Source: Candidatus Thorarchaeota archaeon
GTDB taxonomy: Archaea; Asgardarchaeota; Thorarchaeia; Thorarchaeales; Thorarchaeaceae
Direction of reading: 5' to 3'
DNA length: 64,000 bases
Assembly (NCBI GenBank): GCA_021498125.1
Contig: JAIZWL010000001.1
Span: 1,168,099-1,232,098, forward strand
Shown: positions 17,330 through 25,716 of the stretch, in pieces
Numbering within the stretch: the stretch's first letter is position 1
Layout of the letters: the number at the start of each line of letters is the position of its first letter
Made by a program: the position numbers and the translations under genes
Notes under the pieces: model-generated
The model's input: only the letters and a program-made list of their open reading frames with translations
Told to the model about the DNA's origin: nothing
Databases searched by the model: none

Positions 17330-18859
17330 ATGGAATTGGAGTCAAACGTCGAATTAACTGGCCAATCACGTATGATTCGGATTAAGAATTTTGGTCCTAT
17401 AAAAAAAGCAGAGATTGAACTCACTCCTTTTACTATTTTTATTGGGCCAAATAAAGCCGGAAAATCTTATGCTGCGACATTGATAAATTCCCTCGTGAAT
17501 CTGTTTAATTATGGTCTTCTTACCTCATTTATCGTGTCCCCTCGGGCAGTTGACGATGAACATGTAGACTCCTCTCATATTTCGAACGATCTGATAAATT
17601 GGGTCTTGATGTTTTATGAAACCGTTTATGGTACTTCTGTTGATAAAAATGCGGTACGCAGAGAGATAGCGCTATTATTAGATTATTTGGAAGAAAATAT
17701 AACGAATTTACTTGTCCGTGGATTTGCCTGTGATCTGGATGATTTAATTAGACATGGCTCAGAAACCATGCAAGTGGAGATCGAAAGCAACAACTTGAAA
17801 TTGGATATTCTGTTTACGAGCGTTCCAAAGGCATCACCCCGTACAAGAGTTTCTGTAGCTGTGACGGATGTCCCCTCTTTTGATCGTGATGAAATTATTA
17901 AAGCAAAATCATCTGGTGATCTAGATGATATTCTTCAGCTCAATGAGGGCTTGGTAAATCTCTTGGCCAAAAATTATATGCTTCGCGATAACCAAGGACC
18001 TCCCTCAGTCGATTTCATTCGGATGATTGTTTTTATTCGGAATGCATTGGCTATTCTTTTTCATTCCGCCTTTGGAGATATTGCCTATTATCTTCCGGCA
18101 GCAAGGGGCGGGTCGTTACAAACGTATCGTTCTCTGACACGTACTATTTATGGGGATTTGCCTCTTTCTTTTGTAAAACGTTCACATCCACGAGAACCAA
18201 CACTTACGGGATCACTAGCAGATTTATTTGCAAATCTGGTTGATATGCCTGATAAGATGGGTCCTCTTGCAGAAATTGTAGGTAAATTCGAGGATGATAT
18301 TCTGAAAGGCCATATAGAATCGGTTCAAGATGGCTATGGTGCTACTCGGCTTGAATTTATTGAAGGCGCTTATCATATGGGTCTTCATAGAGTTTCTTCT
18401 GCGATTTCAGAGCTTGCCCCATTGTTTCTCTATTTGAAGTACTATGTCATACCTGATTCTCTTCTCATAATCGAAGAACCAGAGTCTCATCTACACCCTC
18501 ACAATCAGATGAAAATCGCATTCTTGCTCGCTCGTCTTTTGAGTGAGAACGTTAATGTTCTTATTACGACCCATAGCGAGTATATCCTAAATGCAATTGA
18601 TCTCTGTGTTATGGCATCTTCTCTCCCTGATGACGAGTTGGAAAAACTCTCACTTGATACATCGGTTCTGATTGACAGAGATGAGCTGGCAATCTTTTTG
18701 TTCGAATTTGATGATGATGGATTTGTGATTACGAAACCATTGGCGATTACAGAAGATGGAATCCCCGATGAGGAGTTTTCAAAAGTACACAGTGTATTAT
18801 ATGATAAATTATTACTAATTGACGCGGCACTAGCAAGACAACGGCATGACGAGGAATAA
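17330..18859 (+). CDS. AAA/ABC-type ATPase (AAA_15/AAA_21, OLD/PtuA-like) of a putative defence pair
   Basis: A 509-residue SMC/ABC-superfamily ATPase. Walker A is GPNKAGKS at 39-46, inside FTIFIGPNKAGKSYAA. Walker B with the catalytic acids is LLIIEEPESHLHP at about 380-392, and the histidine switch is ITTHSEY near 410. A long insertion of about 300 residues separates the two halves. There is no TOPRIM domain at the C-terminus. The layout is like PtuA of Septu and related ATPases that guard against phage. The region is clearly richer in A and T than its neighbours, which suggests acquisition. The stop overlaps a short frame, and the next gene, a nuclease-like partner, starts 3 nt on. An ATG at 17372 is an alternative start. 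Confidence 0.85.
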   Translation: MELESNVELTGQSRMIRIKNFGPIKKAEIELTPFTIFIGPNKAGKSYAATLINSLVNLFNYGLLTSFIVSPRAVDDEHVDSSHISNDLINWVLMFYETVYGTSVDKNAVRREIALLLDYLEENITNLLVRGFACDLDDLIRHGSETMQVEIESNNLKLDILFTSVPKASPRTRVSVAVTDVPSFDRDEIIKAKSSGDLDDILQLNEGLVNLLAKNYMLRDNQGPPSVDFIRMIVFIRNALAILFHSAFGDIAYYLPAARGGSLQTYRSLTRTIYGDLPLSFVKRSHPREPTLTGSLADLFANLVDMPDKMGPLAEIVGKFEDDILKGHIESVQDGYGATRLEFIEGAYHMGLHRVSSAISELAPLFLYLKYYVIPDSLLIIEEPESHLHPHNQMKIAFLLARLLSENVNVLITTHSEYILNAIDLCVMASSLPDDELEKLSLDTSVLIDRDELAIFLFEFDDDGFVITKPLAITEDGIPDEEFSKVHSVLYDKLLLIDAALARQRHDEE

Positions 18860-18862
18860 TGA

Positions 18863-19348
18863 ATGACTCTCTTGCCGCAGATACGTTCCTGCTACAATAA
18901 TGCATGCATTAAAAATCGTTGTGAAGAAAATCAAACGTGACTTGAAATCTCATCGACTAATCAAAACGGCTCGCAACCTTATCTCATCATTGATGGAGAT
19001 TGTGTTGACACAAATCACAAAAGTTGTGACTGTATTATTTACTTTGAGAGTAATTTGAACTTTTATGTTGCATGTGTTGAGTTAAAGTCTAGACGATTTA
19101 GAGCATCGGAAATTATTGAAAAATTCGAAAATAGTATTCAGTTAGTTGAAACGATGACGAAACCTCTTCTCACTCTTCGAGACATTCCTCTTTTATTTGT
19201 AGTTCTTCACAAGTCGGGTGTGAAACGAGAGATTCAAGAACTACGTAGACGTTATGTGCATTTTCAAAGTCGAAGATACGGGATAGTTCTCAAACGATCA
19301 GGTACAAATCTTTCAGATATGCTGAAATTTGCGTCATTTGGCAAATGA
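18863..19348 (+). pseudogene. PD-(D/E)XK nuclease-like partner protein, interrupted by one in-frame TGA
   Basis: A single frame of 162 codons runs from ATG 18863 to TGA 19346, broken only by TGA at 18938-18940 (codon 26). Before it comes a cysteine-rich start, MTLLPQIRSCYNNACIKNRC. After it, YLIIDGDCVDTNHKSCDCI continues into the pattern of a PD-(D/E)XK fold: the aspartate in DCIIYFES and, 15 residues on, ELK (CVELKS) as the ExK motif. It directly follows the ATPase gene and has the same AT-rich composition, so the two form a pair. The TGA may be a nonsense mutation, a recoded codon (selenocysteine or tryptophan), or a sequence error. A downstream TTG at 19055 could restart a 97-residue fragment that would keep ELK but lose the aspartate. 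The nuclease assignment is inference from motif spacing. Confidence 0.55.
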
Positions 19349-19358
19349 ACCAGCCTCA

Positions 19359-19928
19359 TCAGAATTCAAACCCTCTTCGTGCAAGAAGCTTCTTCGTCTC
19401 ATAGTAATGTTTGACCTCGGTCATCTCGGTGACCAGATCAGCAGCCTCAAGTATCTCCTGCCGCGCATATCGTCCGGTCATTATGAGTTCGACATCTGGA
19501 GGTCGCATCTTGATAAGGTCAAGTTGGTCTTCAAGAGATATGAGACCCCACTCCACTGCAACGTTGATCTCGTCAAGGATCAACATATCGCACTTGTGTT
19601 CCTGTAAGGCCTCTTGCGCCATCTTGAGGCCATCCTGCGCCATCTGAATGTCGACGGGGTCAGGGTTCTCTTTACTCACAAAGGACTGGCGTCCTACAGG
19701 GATTATGGTGAAGTTGGGAATGAGGTCCGTCGTCCTGAATTCACCGTAGTTCACATCAGTTCCTCCGCTCCGTTCTGCGACCTTTGCTTTCATGAAGCAG
19801 ATCATGAGCACTTCCAGTCCGTGTCCTGCTGCTCGAAGCCCTGCCCCAAGCGCGCAGGTGGTCTTGCCCTTTCCGTTGCCAGTATAGATCTGTACCTGTC
19901 CTTCAATCTCTGGTCTGGTGGGACTCAC
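19359..19928 (-). CDS. cobO: Cob(I)alamin adenosyltransferase (CobO/CobA/BtuR family)
   Basis: Transfers the adenosyl group of ATP to cob(I)alamin, giving the coenzyme used by the two mutases in this window. P-loop GNGKGKTT is at 17-24, in the IYTGNGKGKTTCALG context typical of CobA/BtuR. MLILDEINVAV and the C-terminal ELIMTGRYARQE segment are also family marks. At 189 residues it is the usual length. Its ATG overlaps the stop of the iron-sulfur flavoprotein gene by 3-4 nt, so a flavin donor and the adenosyltransferase are made together. The flavoprotein could supply electrons for Co(II) to Co(I) reduction. Confidence 0.93.
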   Translation of the reverse strand: MSPTRPEIEGQVQIYTGNGKGKTTCALGAGLRAAGHGLEVLMICFMKAKVAERSGGTDVNYGEFRTTDLIPNFTIIPVGRQSFVSKENPDPVDIQMAQDGLKMAQEALQEHKCDMLILDEINVAVEWGLISLEDQLDLIKMRPPDVELIMTGRYARQEILEAADLVTEMTEVKHYYETKKLLARRGFEF

Positions 19929-20563
19929 TTATCCGTTCCTCCAATCAATGCTGTGATCTCTGCGACTCTTCCACCGAGAAGTCTGCTTCCTTTGATTGCG
20001 AGTGTATCTTTTTTCGAAGATCTCCATGTTCCCTCATCCGTCTGCATACTTCCCTGACCCGCGATACCGTCTGTGATGGGATTACCTAGTCCCCCCACGA
20101 CGATCATTCCTTGGGTGAGGGCGTACCTGTTGAGATAGTCTGCAACGACTTCTTGGCCACCATATCGCAGTCCTGCAAATGTGACTGCTCCGAACACCTT
20201 GTTTCTCAGCTGATGATCCAGCATCTTCATTGGTCGAGACCTATCGATGAAGTCTTTCAAGATCCCCGGTACCGTTGTGAAATACGAGGGAGCTCCTATG
20301 ATGATCGCATCAGCCTGTCGAACTATGTCTTCTAGTTTATTCATATCGTCTCTGGCACTCTCAGGGCAGGGTTTCTTTTTGAGGCAGACATCACAGCCCG
20401 TGCATCTTCGGATTTCATAGTCTGCCAGATTCACAAGCATGGTCTTGCAATCGATTCCCAAGCTCTCCATTTTTTCCGAGGCCCCCTCAAGAGCCTGTTC
20501 CAACAGAAATCTGGTGTTCGAACGTTCTTTCTTTGGTGACCCATTAATCCCAACAATCAGCAT
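19925..20563 (-). CDS. Iron-sulfur flavoprotein (Isf, NADPH-dependent FMN reductase fold)
   Basis: Flavodoxin-like FMN protein of 212 residues. VGINGSPKKERSNT is the FMN phosphate loop. The compact cysteine set CTGCDVCLKKKPC (C54, C57, C60, C66, spacing CX2CX2CX5C) is the cluster motif of Isf proteins from anaerobic archaea. I chose ATG 20563, which has GAGGT about 7 nt upstream and begins at the conserved MLIVGINGSP, over ATG 20590. It overlaps cobO, which suggests that it may reduce cobalamin for that enzyme, though Isf-type proteins also reduce other acceptors. The cofactor calls follow from the motifs. Confidence 0.88.
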   Translation of the reverse strand: MLIVGINGSPKKERSNTRFLLEQALEGASEKMESLGIDCKTMLVNLADYEIRRCTGCDVCLKKKPCPESARDDMNKLEDIVRQADAIIIGAPSYFTTVPGILKDFIDRSRPMKMLDHQLRNKVFGAVTFAGLRYGGQEVVADYLNRYALTQGMIVVGGLGNPITDGIAGQGSMQTDEGTWRSSKKDTLAIKGSRLLGGRVAEITALIGGTDK

Positions 20564-20633
20564 AACAGTTACCTCGAACAGTATGTCCACTGTCGTTCAA
20601 GGTCTTCATCTACTTTTCTCTTTCTGCTCGCCT

Positions 20634-21371
20634 CTACGAAAAAGTCGCTTCAAGAAGTTGGGCGAGGTCTCCAACGGCCTGAACTGCTGCGAGTTTGCTT
20701 CCTTCTCGGTACGGTGCAGCCACAGCCGTCAGTGTTCGGACTCGGATGGCATGGACATTATACCCCTTCACATTAATGGTCGTGGGAACAAGATCGATGG
20801 ACGATTTAACAGAATCGTGGAGGATCTCAGCCCGAATTGTTTTGATATGGTCCTCGGGGACATTTCCCCCAATCATATTTCCTAAGGCGTCAAAGACACC
20901 TGCATAGGCTACAGAATATTTCGTGAGAATATTATCGACATTGATCTCTACCTTTTCTATGACCTTCTCCGCCGGAATGGAGAGATCCAACAGCACATAG
21001 TTGTCAATGGCTTTACTGAACCCTTCTATGTCCGCGGGGTTTCCTGGCCAAGTCGAAAAGGTTCCACTGAACTGTTCTACTATATGTCTTCCAAGTGACA
21101 GTGCACGTCTCTTCAGCCAGTCCACTCTCTCATCAGGAGTGCCCTCTAGAGCAACTACAAATGTATCAAAGAAGCAGTAGACCCAGATACTGTTGGGTTG
21201 TGATAACACATATGGACTGGCTGGTGCAACGCTTTTGCTAGAGTCCAAGAGAATAACACAGGCACGGATGGATGGCGGTAAAACAATATCATCTTCAGGT
21301 TTCTCCCCTATATACTTTCGGCCATAGATCGGCTCACCATTGCGTCTAATGATAAACGCCCGCCTTATCAT
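20634..21371 (-). CDS. Longin-like / roadblock-like fusion protein (Asgard signature type)
   Basis: A 245-residue cytosolic protein. Residues about 1-130 look like a longin domain: a beta-hairpin start MIRRAFIIRRNGEPIYGRKY, then RACVILLDSS, then a hydrophobic strand pair (IWVYCFFDTFVVALEG) and two helices (RVDWLKRRALSLGRHIVEQF). Residues about 150-245 resemble a roadblock/LC7 domain, with VAYAGVFDALGNMIGGNV as the first strands and a long C-terminal helix. Both folds regulate small GTPases in eukaryotes and are expanded in Asgard archaea. Domain calls are by pattern, not search. It is divergent from a small winged-helix gene and close to a solenoid protein. Confidence 0.6.
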   Translation of the reverse strand: MIRRAFIIRRNGEPIYGRKYIGEKPEDDIVLPPSIRACVILLDSSKSVAPASPYVLSQPNSIWVYCFFDTFVVALEGTPDERVDWLKRRALSLGRHIVEQFSGTFSTWPGNPADIEGFSKAIDNYVLLDLSIPAEKVIEKVEINVDNILTKYSVAYAGVFDALGNMIGGNVPEDHIKTIRAEILHDSVKSSIDLVPTTINVKGYNVHAIRVRTLTAVAAPYREGSKLAAVQAVGDLAQLLEATFS

Positions 21372-21457
21372 GGGACTCCCTGCTTACTTAGAGTACGTAT
21401 GATGCATCATAAGTCTATTCTGTAGGGACTATTTCTCTCTACAACGAGTTTTTATGA

Positions 21458-21793
21458 ATGCACTGTGTTCATATGTTGGTGCAGCTCGTGCCAAAGAAAA
21501 AATCAGAGACCCTAAAACGGACGCGGTACGACATCTATGCTGAGATTCTCCGAGTGATCTATATCTATGGAGAATGCCCCTTGACAAGAGCCGCCCGGTC
21601 AACAAATATGCCAGTGGATCGTGCTAAGGTGATCATCAATCATCTTCTAGAGCGTGGGCTTCTCGAGGAAGATGAGGAGGATGGGCGTCGACTCTACAAG
21701 GTGACCGTTCAGGGTCATCAATACTTGGAACTCTACAAGAGAATCGCCACACTGGTCGGTGTACCTATTCCCGATCCAATTGTTGGAATGTGA
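21458..21793 (+). CDS. Winged-helix DNA-binding protein (HTH_45-like)
   Basis: A 111-residue archaeal regulator of the single winged-helix type. RYDIYAEILRVIYIYG, LTRAARSTNMPVDRAKVIIN (recognition helix), HLLERGLLEEDEEDGRRLYK (wing) and VTVQGHQYLELYKRI match the HTH_45 layout. ATGs at 21458 and 21473 are both possible. It lies between the divergent longin-roadblock gene and the solenoid gene and may regulate one or both. That link rests only on position. Confidence 0.75.
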   Translation: MHCVHMLVQLVPKKKSETLKRTRYDIYAEILRVIYIYGECPLTRAARSTNMPVDRAKVIINHLLERGLLEEDEEDGRRLYKVTVQGHQYLELYKRIATLVGVPIPDPIVGM

Positions 21794-21889
21794 GACCGAT
21801 AGTCACAATTTGTGACCCTCATATGTGACGCCACCTTATATTCCCAAGTTCCTTTTCTTTTCTTGTAAATACATTGGAGCACATTCACA

Positions 21890-23131
21890 ATGAAGTTTGA
21901 GAAACAGAATACAGTTGAACTCGGAACTGTGGATGAGGACGTAGAAATCGTTGATTGCAGTTCCCTCATTCCTTCCGAGGGCGACACCATCACAATATCT
22001 GGGCGCCTCAAGATCAAGGGCGACCTTGACATCAGGGGTTCCCTTCGAGTTCATTCCATCGAGGCCAAGGGCAACATCACTATTGAGGGTAACCTTATCT
22101 CGGATGATGGGGTTGTCATCAAGAAGAACGATTTGGAGGTCGAGGGGTCTGTGAAGGCTCGGACTATAGATGTGGACAAGCAGCTCTTGATTCATGGTGA
22201 TATTGACTGTGATGCTGTAAAAGGAGGCGGCTCGGTCAAGGTCACGGGGAATGCGCGGGCCACAAAAATAAGTGGCGGCGGTTCTGTTGTCATTAAGGGC
22301 GATGTCACATCTGAGAGAGTGGCCGCAGGTGGTGCTATTCGACTTCATGGTAATGCGGATATTGAAGAGCTGGCCGTGGGCGGCAGTGCAAAGGTAATAC
22401 GTGGCAAGATCGAATCGGTCTCTGTTGGAGGCTCGTTCTCCGCGCAGGATGCAATTATAATTGAGCGGCTCTCTGTAGGTGGGAGTGCCTCAGTAGGATC
22501 GAATTCCGAGATTGAGCGTGTTAGTGTTGGAGGTTCATTCGAGGTAAAGGGGCAGCTCGAGTTTGGCCGAATCGATGTTGGGGGAACTGTCAAATTAGAA
22601 GGTGATGCTAAAGGCGACGAGATCTCTGTTGGCGGGGCAATCTCTGTGGACGGTAATCTCGCACTCGATCGCCTTGAGGTTGGGGGGCGCGTCACAGTAT
22701 CCGGGAACATTCATTGTGATGACCATTTACAGGTTGGTGGTACTCTGACTTGTGAAGGTGACGTGATTGCCGAGGATCTGATCATTGGCGGTTCAATTGA
22801 GGCGAAGTATATCAAGGCCGAACGATTTAGAATTGGGCGAAAAGGTGAGGTCATAGGTCCCGTCGAGGCCGAAGACATTCTCATCCGCGAGAAATCCCGT
22901 GTCGATCTTCTCTATGGGTCTCGAATTCGTGTTGAAGAGAAGAGCCGTGTGCGAGCAATCTATGGTGATGATGTAGTCATTGAACGTGATGTAAAAGTCC
23001 GTGACAAGGTCGTCTACACCAACACTCTTGATATGGAAGACGATGTTGAACTCCGAAATCCCCCCGAGAAGGTCGATACACTCCCATCAATTGATGATCT
23101 CATTAACAGAGACCCTCTGGGATTTCAATGA
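21890..23131 (+). CDS. Bactofilin-like (polymer-forming) beta-solenoid protein
   Basis: A 413-residue cytosolic protein built of short beta-solenoid turns, with no signal peptide or membrane helix. From about residue 35 to 370 it repeats units of 10-20 residues, such as ISGRLKIKGDLDIRGSL, and a central block of VGGS/VGGA turns (SVGGSFSAQD, SVGGSASVGS, SVGGSFEVKG). These are like the VxGxVxGxI pattern of bactofilins and DUF342-type polymers, but longer. Bactofilins self-assemble into filaments that shape cells. A similar role here is inference. The last 7 bp overlap the convergent methyltransferase gene. Confidence 0.72.
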   Translation: MKFEKQNTVELGTVDEDVEIVDCSSLIPSEGDTITISGRLKIKGDLDIRGSLRVHSIEAKGNITIEGNLISDDGVVIKKNDLEVEGSVKARTIDVDKQLLIHGDIDCDAVKGGGSVKVTGNARATKISGGGSVVIKGDVTSERVAAGGAIRLHGNADIEELAVGGSAKVIRGKIESVSVGGSFSAQDAIIIERLSVGGSASVGSNSEIERVSVGGSFEVKGQLEFGRIDVGGTVKLEGDAKGDEISVGGAISVDGNLALDRLEVGGRVTVSGNIHCDDHLQVGGTLTCEGDVIAEDLIIGGSIEAKYIKAERFRIGRKGEVIGPVEAEDILIREKSRVDLLYGSRIRVEEKSRVRAIYGDDVVIERDVKVRDKVVYTNTLDMEDDVELRNPPEKVDTLPSIDDLINRDPLGFQ

Positions 23132-23910
23132 TGTTGTAAGAGGAGAATTCTTCTTCCACAATCTGGAGAGTATGGTCGTCTGTCAAAGGCACCATACTCT
23201 TCGATGACTTGTAGTCCGGCCATCTTGATGAGGAGATTCGCCTCCCGGTTAAAGATGATCGCGGCATTAGTTTCACACTCGATGGTTTTGGTACTTCCAT
23301 CTTTTAATCTGACAGAGTATGTCAATTGCAGCCTCAATAGATGACTGACATAATCGCAGTCGATTATACCACGTTTTGTAACAATTCTTCCATCAGTCAT
23401 CTGGACTGGCCCATTCTCAAACTCGGCATGTTCTGGCATGGCTCCCCCTGGAAAGAGATCGAGAACGAATATTCCGTCTTTCGTAAGATGTTTCCGTACG
23501 CTCTTGAGCAGCGATATCTGTTCCTCGGTGGTCATGGCATGGCCAAATGATGCAGGTATGATTATTGTTGAAAATTGCATACCGATGTCAAAGTCAATCA
23601 TGTTTCCCTCTACAATTTTGATTTGTGACTGCTGCTCCTCGTCAAGTTTGGCACGTTTGCCTCTCATGATTTCTCGCATGGCTGGTGAGATCTCAAGTGC
23701 TGTAACGGTATGACCTGCTTGCGCCAGTGCTATTGCAATTCTCCCCGTTCCAGCCGCCAGATCAAGAACAGGGCCCCCGTATTCATCTGCAATAGTTCGA
23801 TAAAATGCTATATCATCATTTTCTGCAAAGAGGTCGTAGTATTCGGCTATCGCATCATAACCTTGATAATAATTCATGCGCTTGACTCTTACCATGTTCA
23901 TTTCGTCCAT
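23125..23910 (-). CDS. SAM-dependent class I methyltransferase
   Basis: A Rossmann-fold methyltransferase of 261 residues. Motif I is VLDLAAGTGRIAIAL, motif II TALEISPAMREI, and motif III FSTIIIPASFGHAM. The C-terminal half (VFVLDLFPGG and a seven-stranded sheet end) matches small-molecule methyltransferases with the YDAIAEYYDLF start. The substrate is unknown. ATGs at 23910, 23898 and 23877 are all possible; homology begins near the last of these. The 3' end overlaps the solenoid gene by 7 bp on the other strand. Confidence 0.85.
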   Translation of the reverse strand: MDEMNMVRVKRMNYYQGYDAIAEYYDLFAENDDIAFYRTIADEYGGPVLDLAAGTGRIAIALAQAGHTVTALEISPAMREIMRGKRAKLDEEQQSQIKIVEGNMIDFDIGMQFSTIIIPASFGHAMTTEEQISLLKSVRKHLTKDGIFVLDLFPGGAMPEHAEFENGPVQMTDGRIVTKRGIIDCDYVSHLLRLQLTYSVRLKDGSTKTIECETNAAIIFNREANLLIKMAGLQVIEEYGAFDRRPYSPDCGRRILLLQHH

Positions 23911-23968
23911 ATGAGGAAGTCTTGCTCCTGCCTATGTTAAGGCAGAGGATGGTAGGACTGAGAGCGTC

Positions 23969-24112
23969 CTACTCTTCCTCTTCACTCTTTTCGTTTTTTG
24001 TTAGGGGTATGAATGATTTCTCTGTTGACATTCTGTTGACTATGGCCCCCATTCGATCAAGTTCGGGCCACTCGCTAAGCGGCATCAGAATATTTATTAT
24101 TTCATTGCTCAT
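23969..24112 (-). CDS. Small acidic protein, 47 residues, with strong ribosome site
   Basis: The ATG at 24112 has AGGAGGTG about 6 nt upstream, one of the best ribosome sites in the window. This supports a real short gene over the longer frame from 24217. The peptide starts MSNEIINILMPLSEWPELDR and ends in a charged tail with four glutamates. I see no domain, cysteine pair or membrane helix. The function is unknown. Confidence 0.5.
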   Translation of the reverse strand: MSNEIINILMPLSEWPELDRMGAIVNRMSTEKSFIPLTKNEKSEEEE

Positions 24113-24350
24113 GTGGACACCTCCTGTATGATTAAGTTCCAATATTGGCCATTCCCTAACTGCGAAGAGTTGACGAGATGTGATAAAAAGTTGTTTTATG
24201 CGAACTATATCTTGCAACTTTATTCTTATAAAATTTATGCAGTTTCGTTCAAGTCTGATGCATTATATATTATTTCCAATCTTTTGCAACTAGATTTGAT
24301 TGAGACTTCAGTTTCACCAAGGAAATGGTTGTAGAGTTTCTGTCGAAGGA

Positions 24351-24789
24351 TTATTCAAATCCATGGTCTACCTCAATAACTAAGATACTAGAGGGCGTGC
24401 CCATCGCTTTGCATTGTTTCTCATATACTTTCAATGGCTCGTTAACTCCCTCTACTTTGGCAATTACCTCAAAGTAGGGAATAATGCTTGAGTTAAAATA
24501 GCATCTCGGAGAATCGGCTTGCCCCTCGTACTCGTCACCGAAAACCGCTGAGGGATTTTCAAGTTTGATTCTGAAGAGGTCTTTGCACATCTCTAATATC
24601 TTCATTTTTCCCCGATCCGGACAAAGCGATTATAGTTGCAAGTGCAGGGATTTTGTGTTCAAATGGTAAATCCTTGAACGCGCTCAATGTTCGCTCCGTA
24701 GGTTCGGTCTTTTCCGAAGTAGTATCAAACAAAGCATAGGTGCCGTCAACACCGATAATCTTCTCGGTCTCCATCATAACATCGCGCAT
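24351..24789 (-). pseudogene. Frameshifted hypothetical gene
   Basis: Two overlapping minus-strand frames join into one plausible protein if one A is removed from an AAAAA run at about 24604-24608. The upstream half (from 24789, VMMETEKIIGVDGTYALFD to ATIIALSGSGK) would then read on into KILEMCKDLFRIKLENPSAV and finish at 24351 (about 145 residues). The homopolymer position suggests a slippage mutation or a sequence error. Alternatively there are two genes, the second starting at ATG 24605. I recognise no family. Confidence 0.4.
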
Positions 24790-25210
24790 CCACGATGCTG
24801 ACAGTAAAAGATATCCGGTTTCTCCGAGGTAGATTTCTCTATTTCTGTATTATAGCCTTGAAATGAACTCCTTAAATTGTTCTACAGGCACTCAATTCAC
24901 TAACAACATATTCATTTTCAATAATTTGATTGATGCGGATGGTCACATAATGGTGTTATTAGTTTAGATTCGCTATTGAAAATCTGAACAAATATGTTGA
25001 TATCTGATCGTGGGCCGTTATTTTGAGAATGCAGTTGCTTACAATTTTCAAGCAAAAGTTCAGGGAATATACTAAATATTCGAGGATTGGTATAGTAATA
25101 TGAAATACCGTTTCTATATGAATTCAAGTTTGGTTCTGTAGATACAAGATTAGTTTTAAATGAACCATTCCATATTAATGCATACAATCCCCCTAGGTTG
25201 TGTATCTTCG
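24790..25210. other. Gene-poor AT-rich stretch
   Basis: About 420 bp without a gene that I can support. A 109-codon minus-strand frame at 24918-25247 overlaps the next real gene and has no family signal or ribosome site. I see no RNA gene, repeat or clear promoter. Confidence 0.4.
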
Positions 25211-25558
25211 ATGGCCGAACATGATGTATGCCCATATTGCGGAGCACCTATTGAGGATGTTCCATTCGGAAGTCCAGATGAGTCTGTAATGATCACGTGT
25301 TCCCATTGCGGGGGTCGCTTCGAATACATTGCTGGTTTTGGGGTCTTCAAACCCGAAGGAACTGTCACTTCCGAGGGGGCCGGAGCACCGATCCGTCCAG
25401 AATTTTCTAGACTGCGAGAGTTAACATCCCGACCTGTTGCCAAAATCGGCGAAAAGAGGCGAGGCAGTACTTGCTGTAAGTGTGCGATTGTGTTTTGTAT
25501 GTGCTGGTTTCTTCTCGTGTTGGTTGTTGCATTTATCACGATTATACGAGTGTTCTAA
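25211..25558 (+). CDS. Zinc-ribbon protein with a C-terminal membrane helix
   Basis: A 115-residue protein. An N-terminal zinc ribbon is made by CPYCGAP and CSHCGGR. A linker follows, and then a cysteine-flanked membrane helix (CCKCAIVFCMCWFLLVLVVAF). ATG 25211 is chosen because the ribbon starts six residues later. An upstream ATG at 25160 would only add a poor leader. The tail-anchored ribbon would face the cytosol. The function is unknown. It stands alone between the frameshifted gene and the CoA-transferase operon. Confidence 0.65.
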   Translation: MAEHDVCPYCGAPIEDVPFGSPDESVMITCSHCGGRFEYIAGFGVFKPEGTVTSEGAGAPIRPEFSRLRELTSRPVAKIGEKRRGSTCCKCAIVFCMCWFLLVLVVAFITIIRVF

Positions 25559-25716
25559 GTATTCTATTACCTGCACCTATGATGACATGTCTTCACAGTC
25601 ATCGAAACTCGGCAGCACTGGCCCTTTTCTGTAACTGGTCATGGCGCGTCAAAGATAAAAGGTAGGCTGCGATATTGGCTGGAAAGAGTATGTCCATGCA
25701 GGACGAGGTGCACTAA

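Noticed and set aside
24918-25247. 109-codon minus-strand frame
   Set aside because: It overlaps the start of the zinc-ribbon gene, and its composition and sequence look random.
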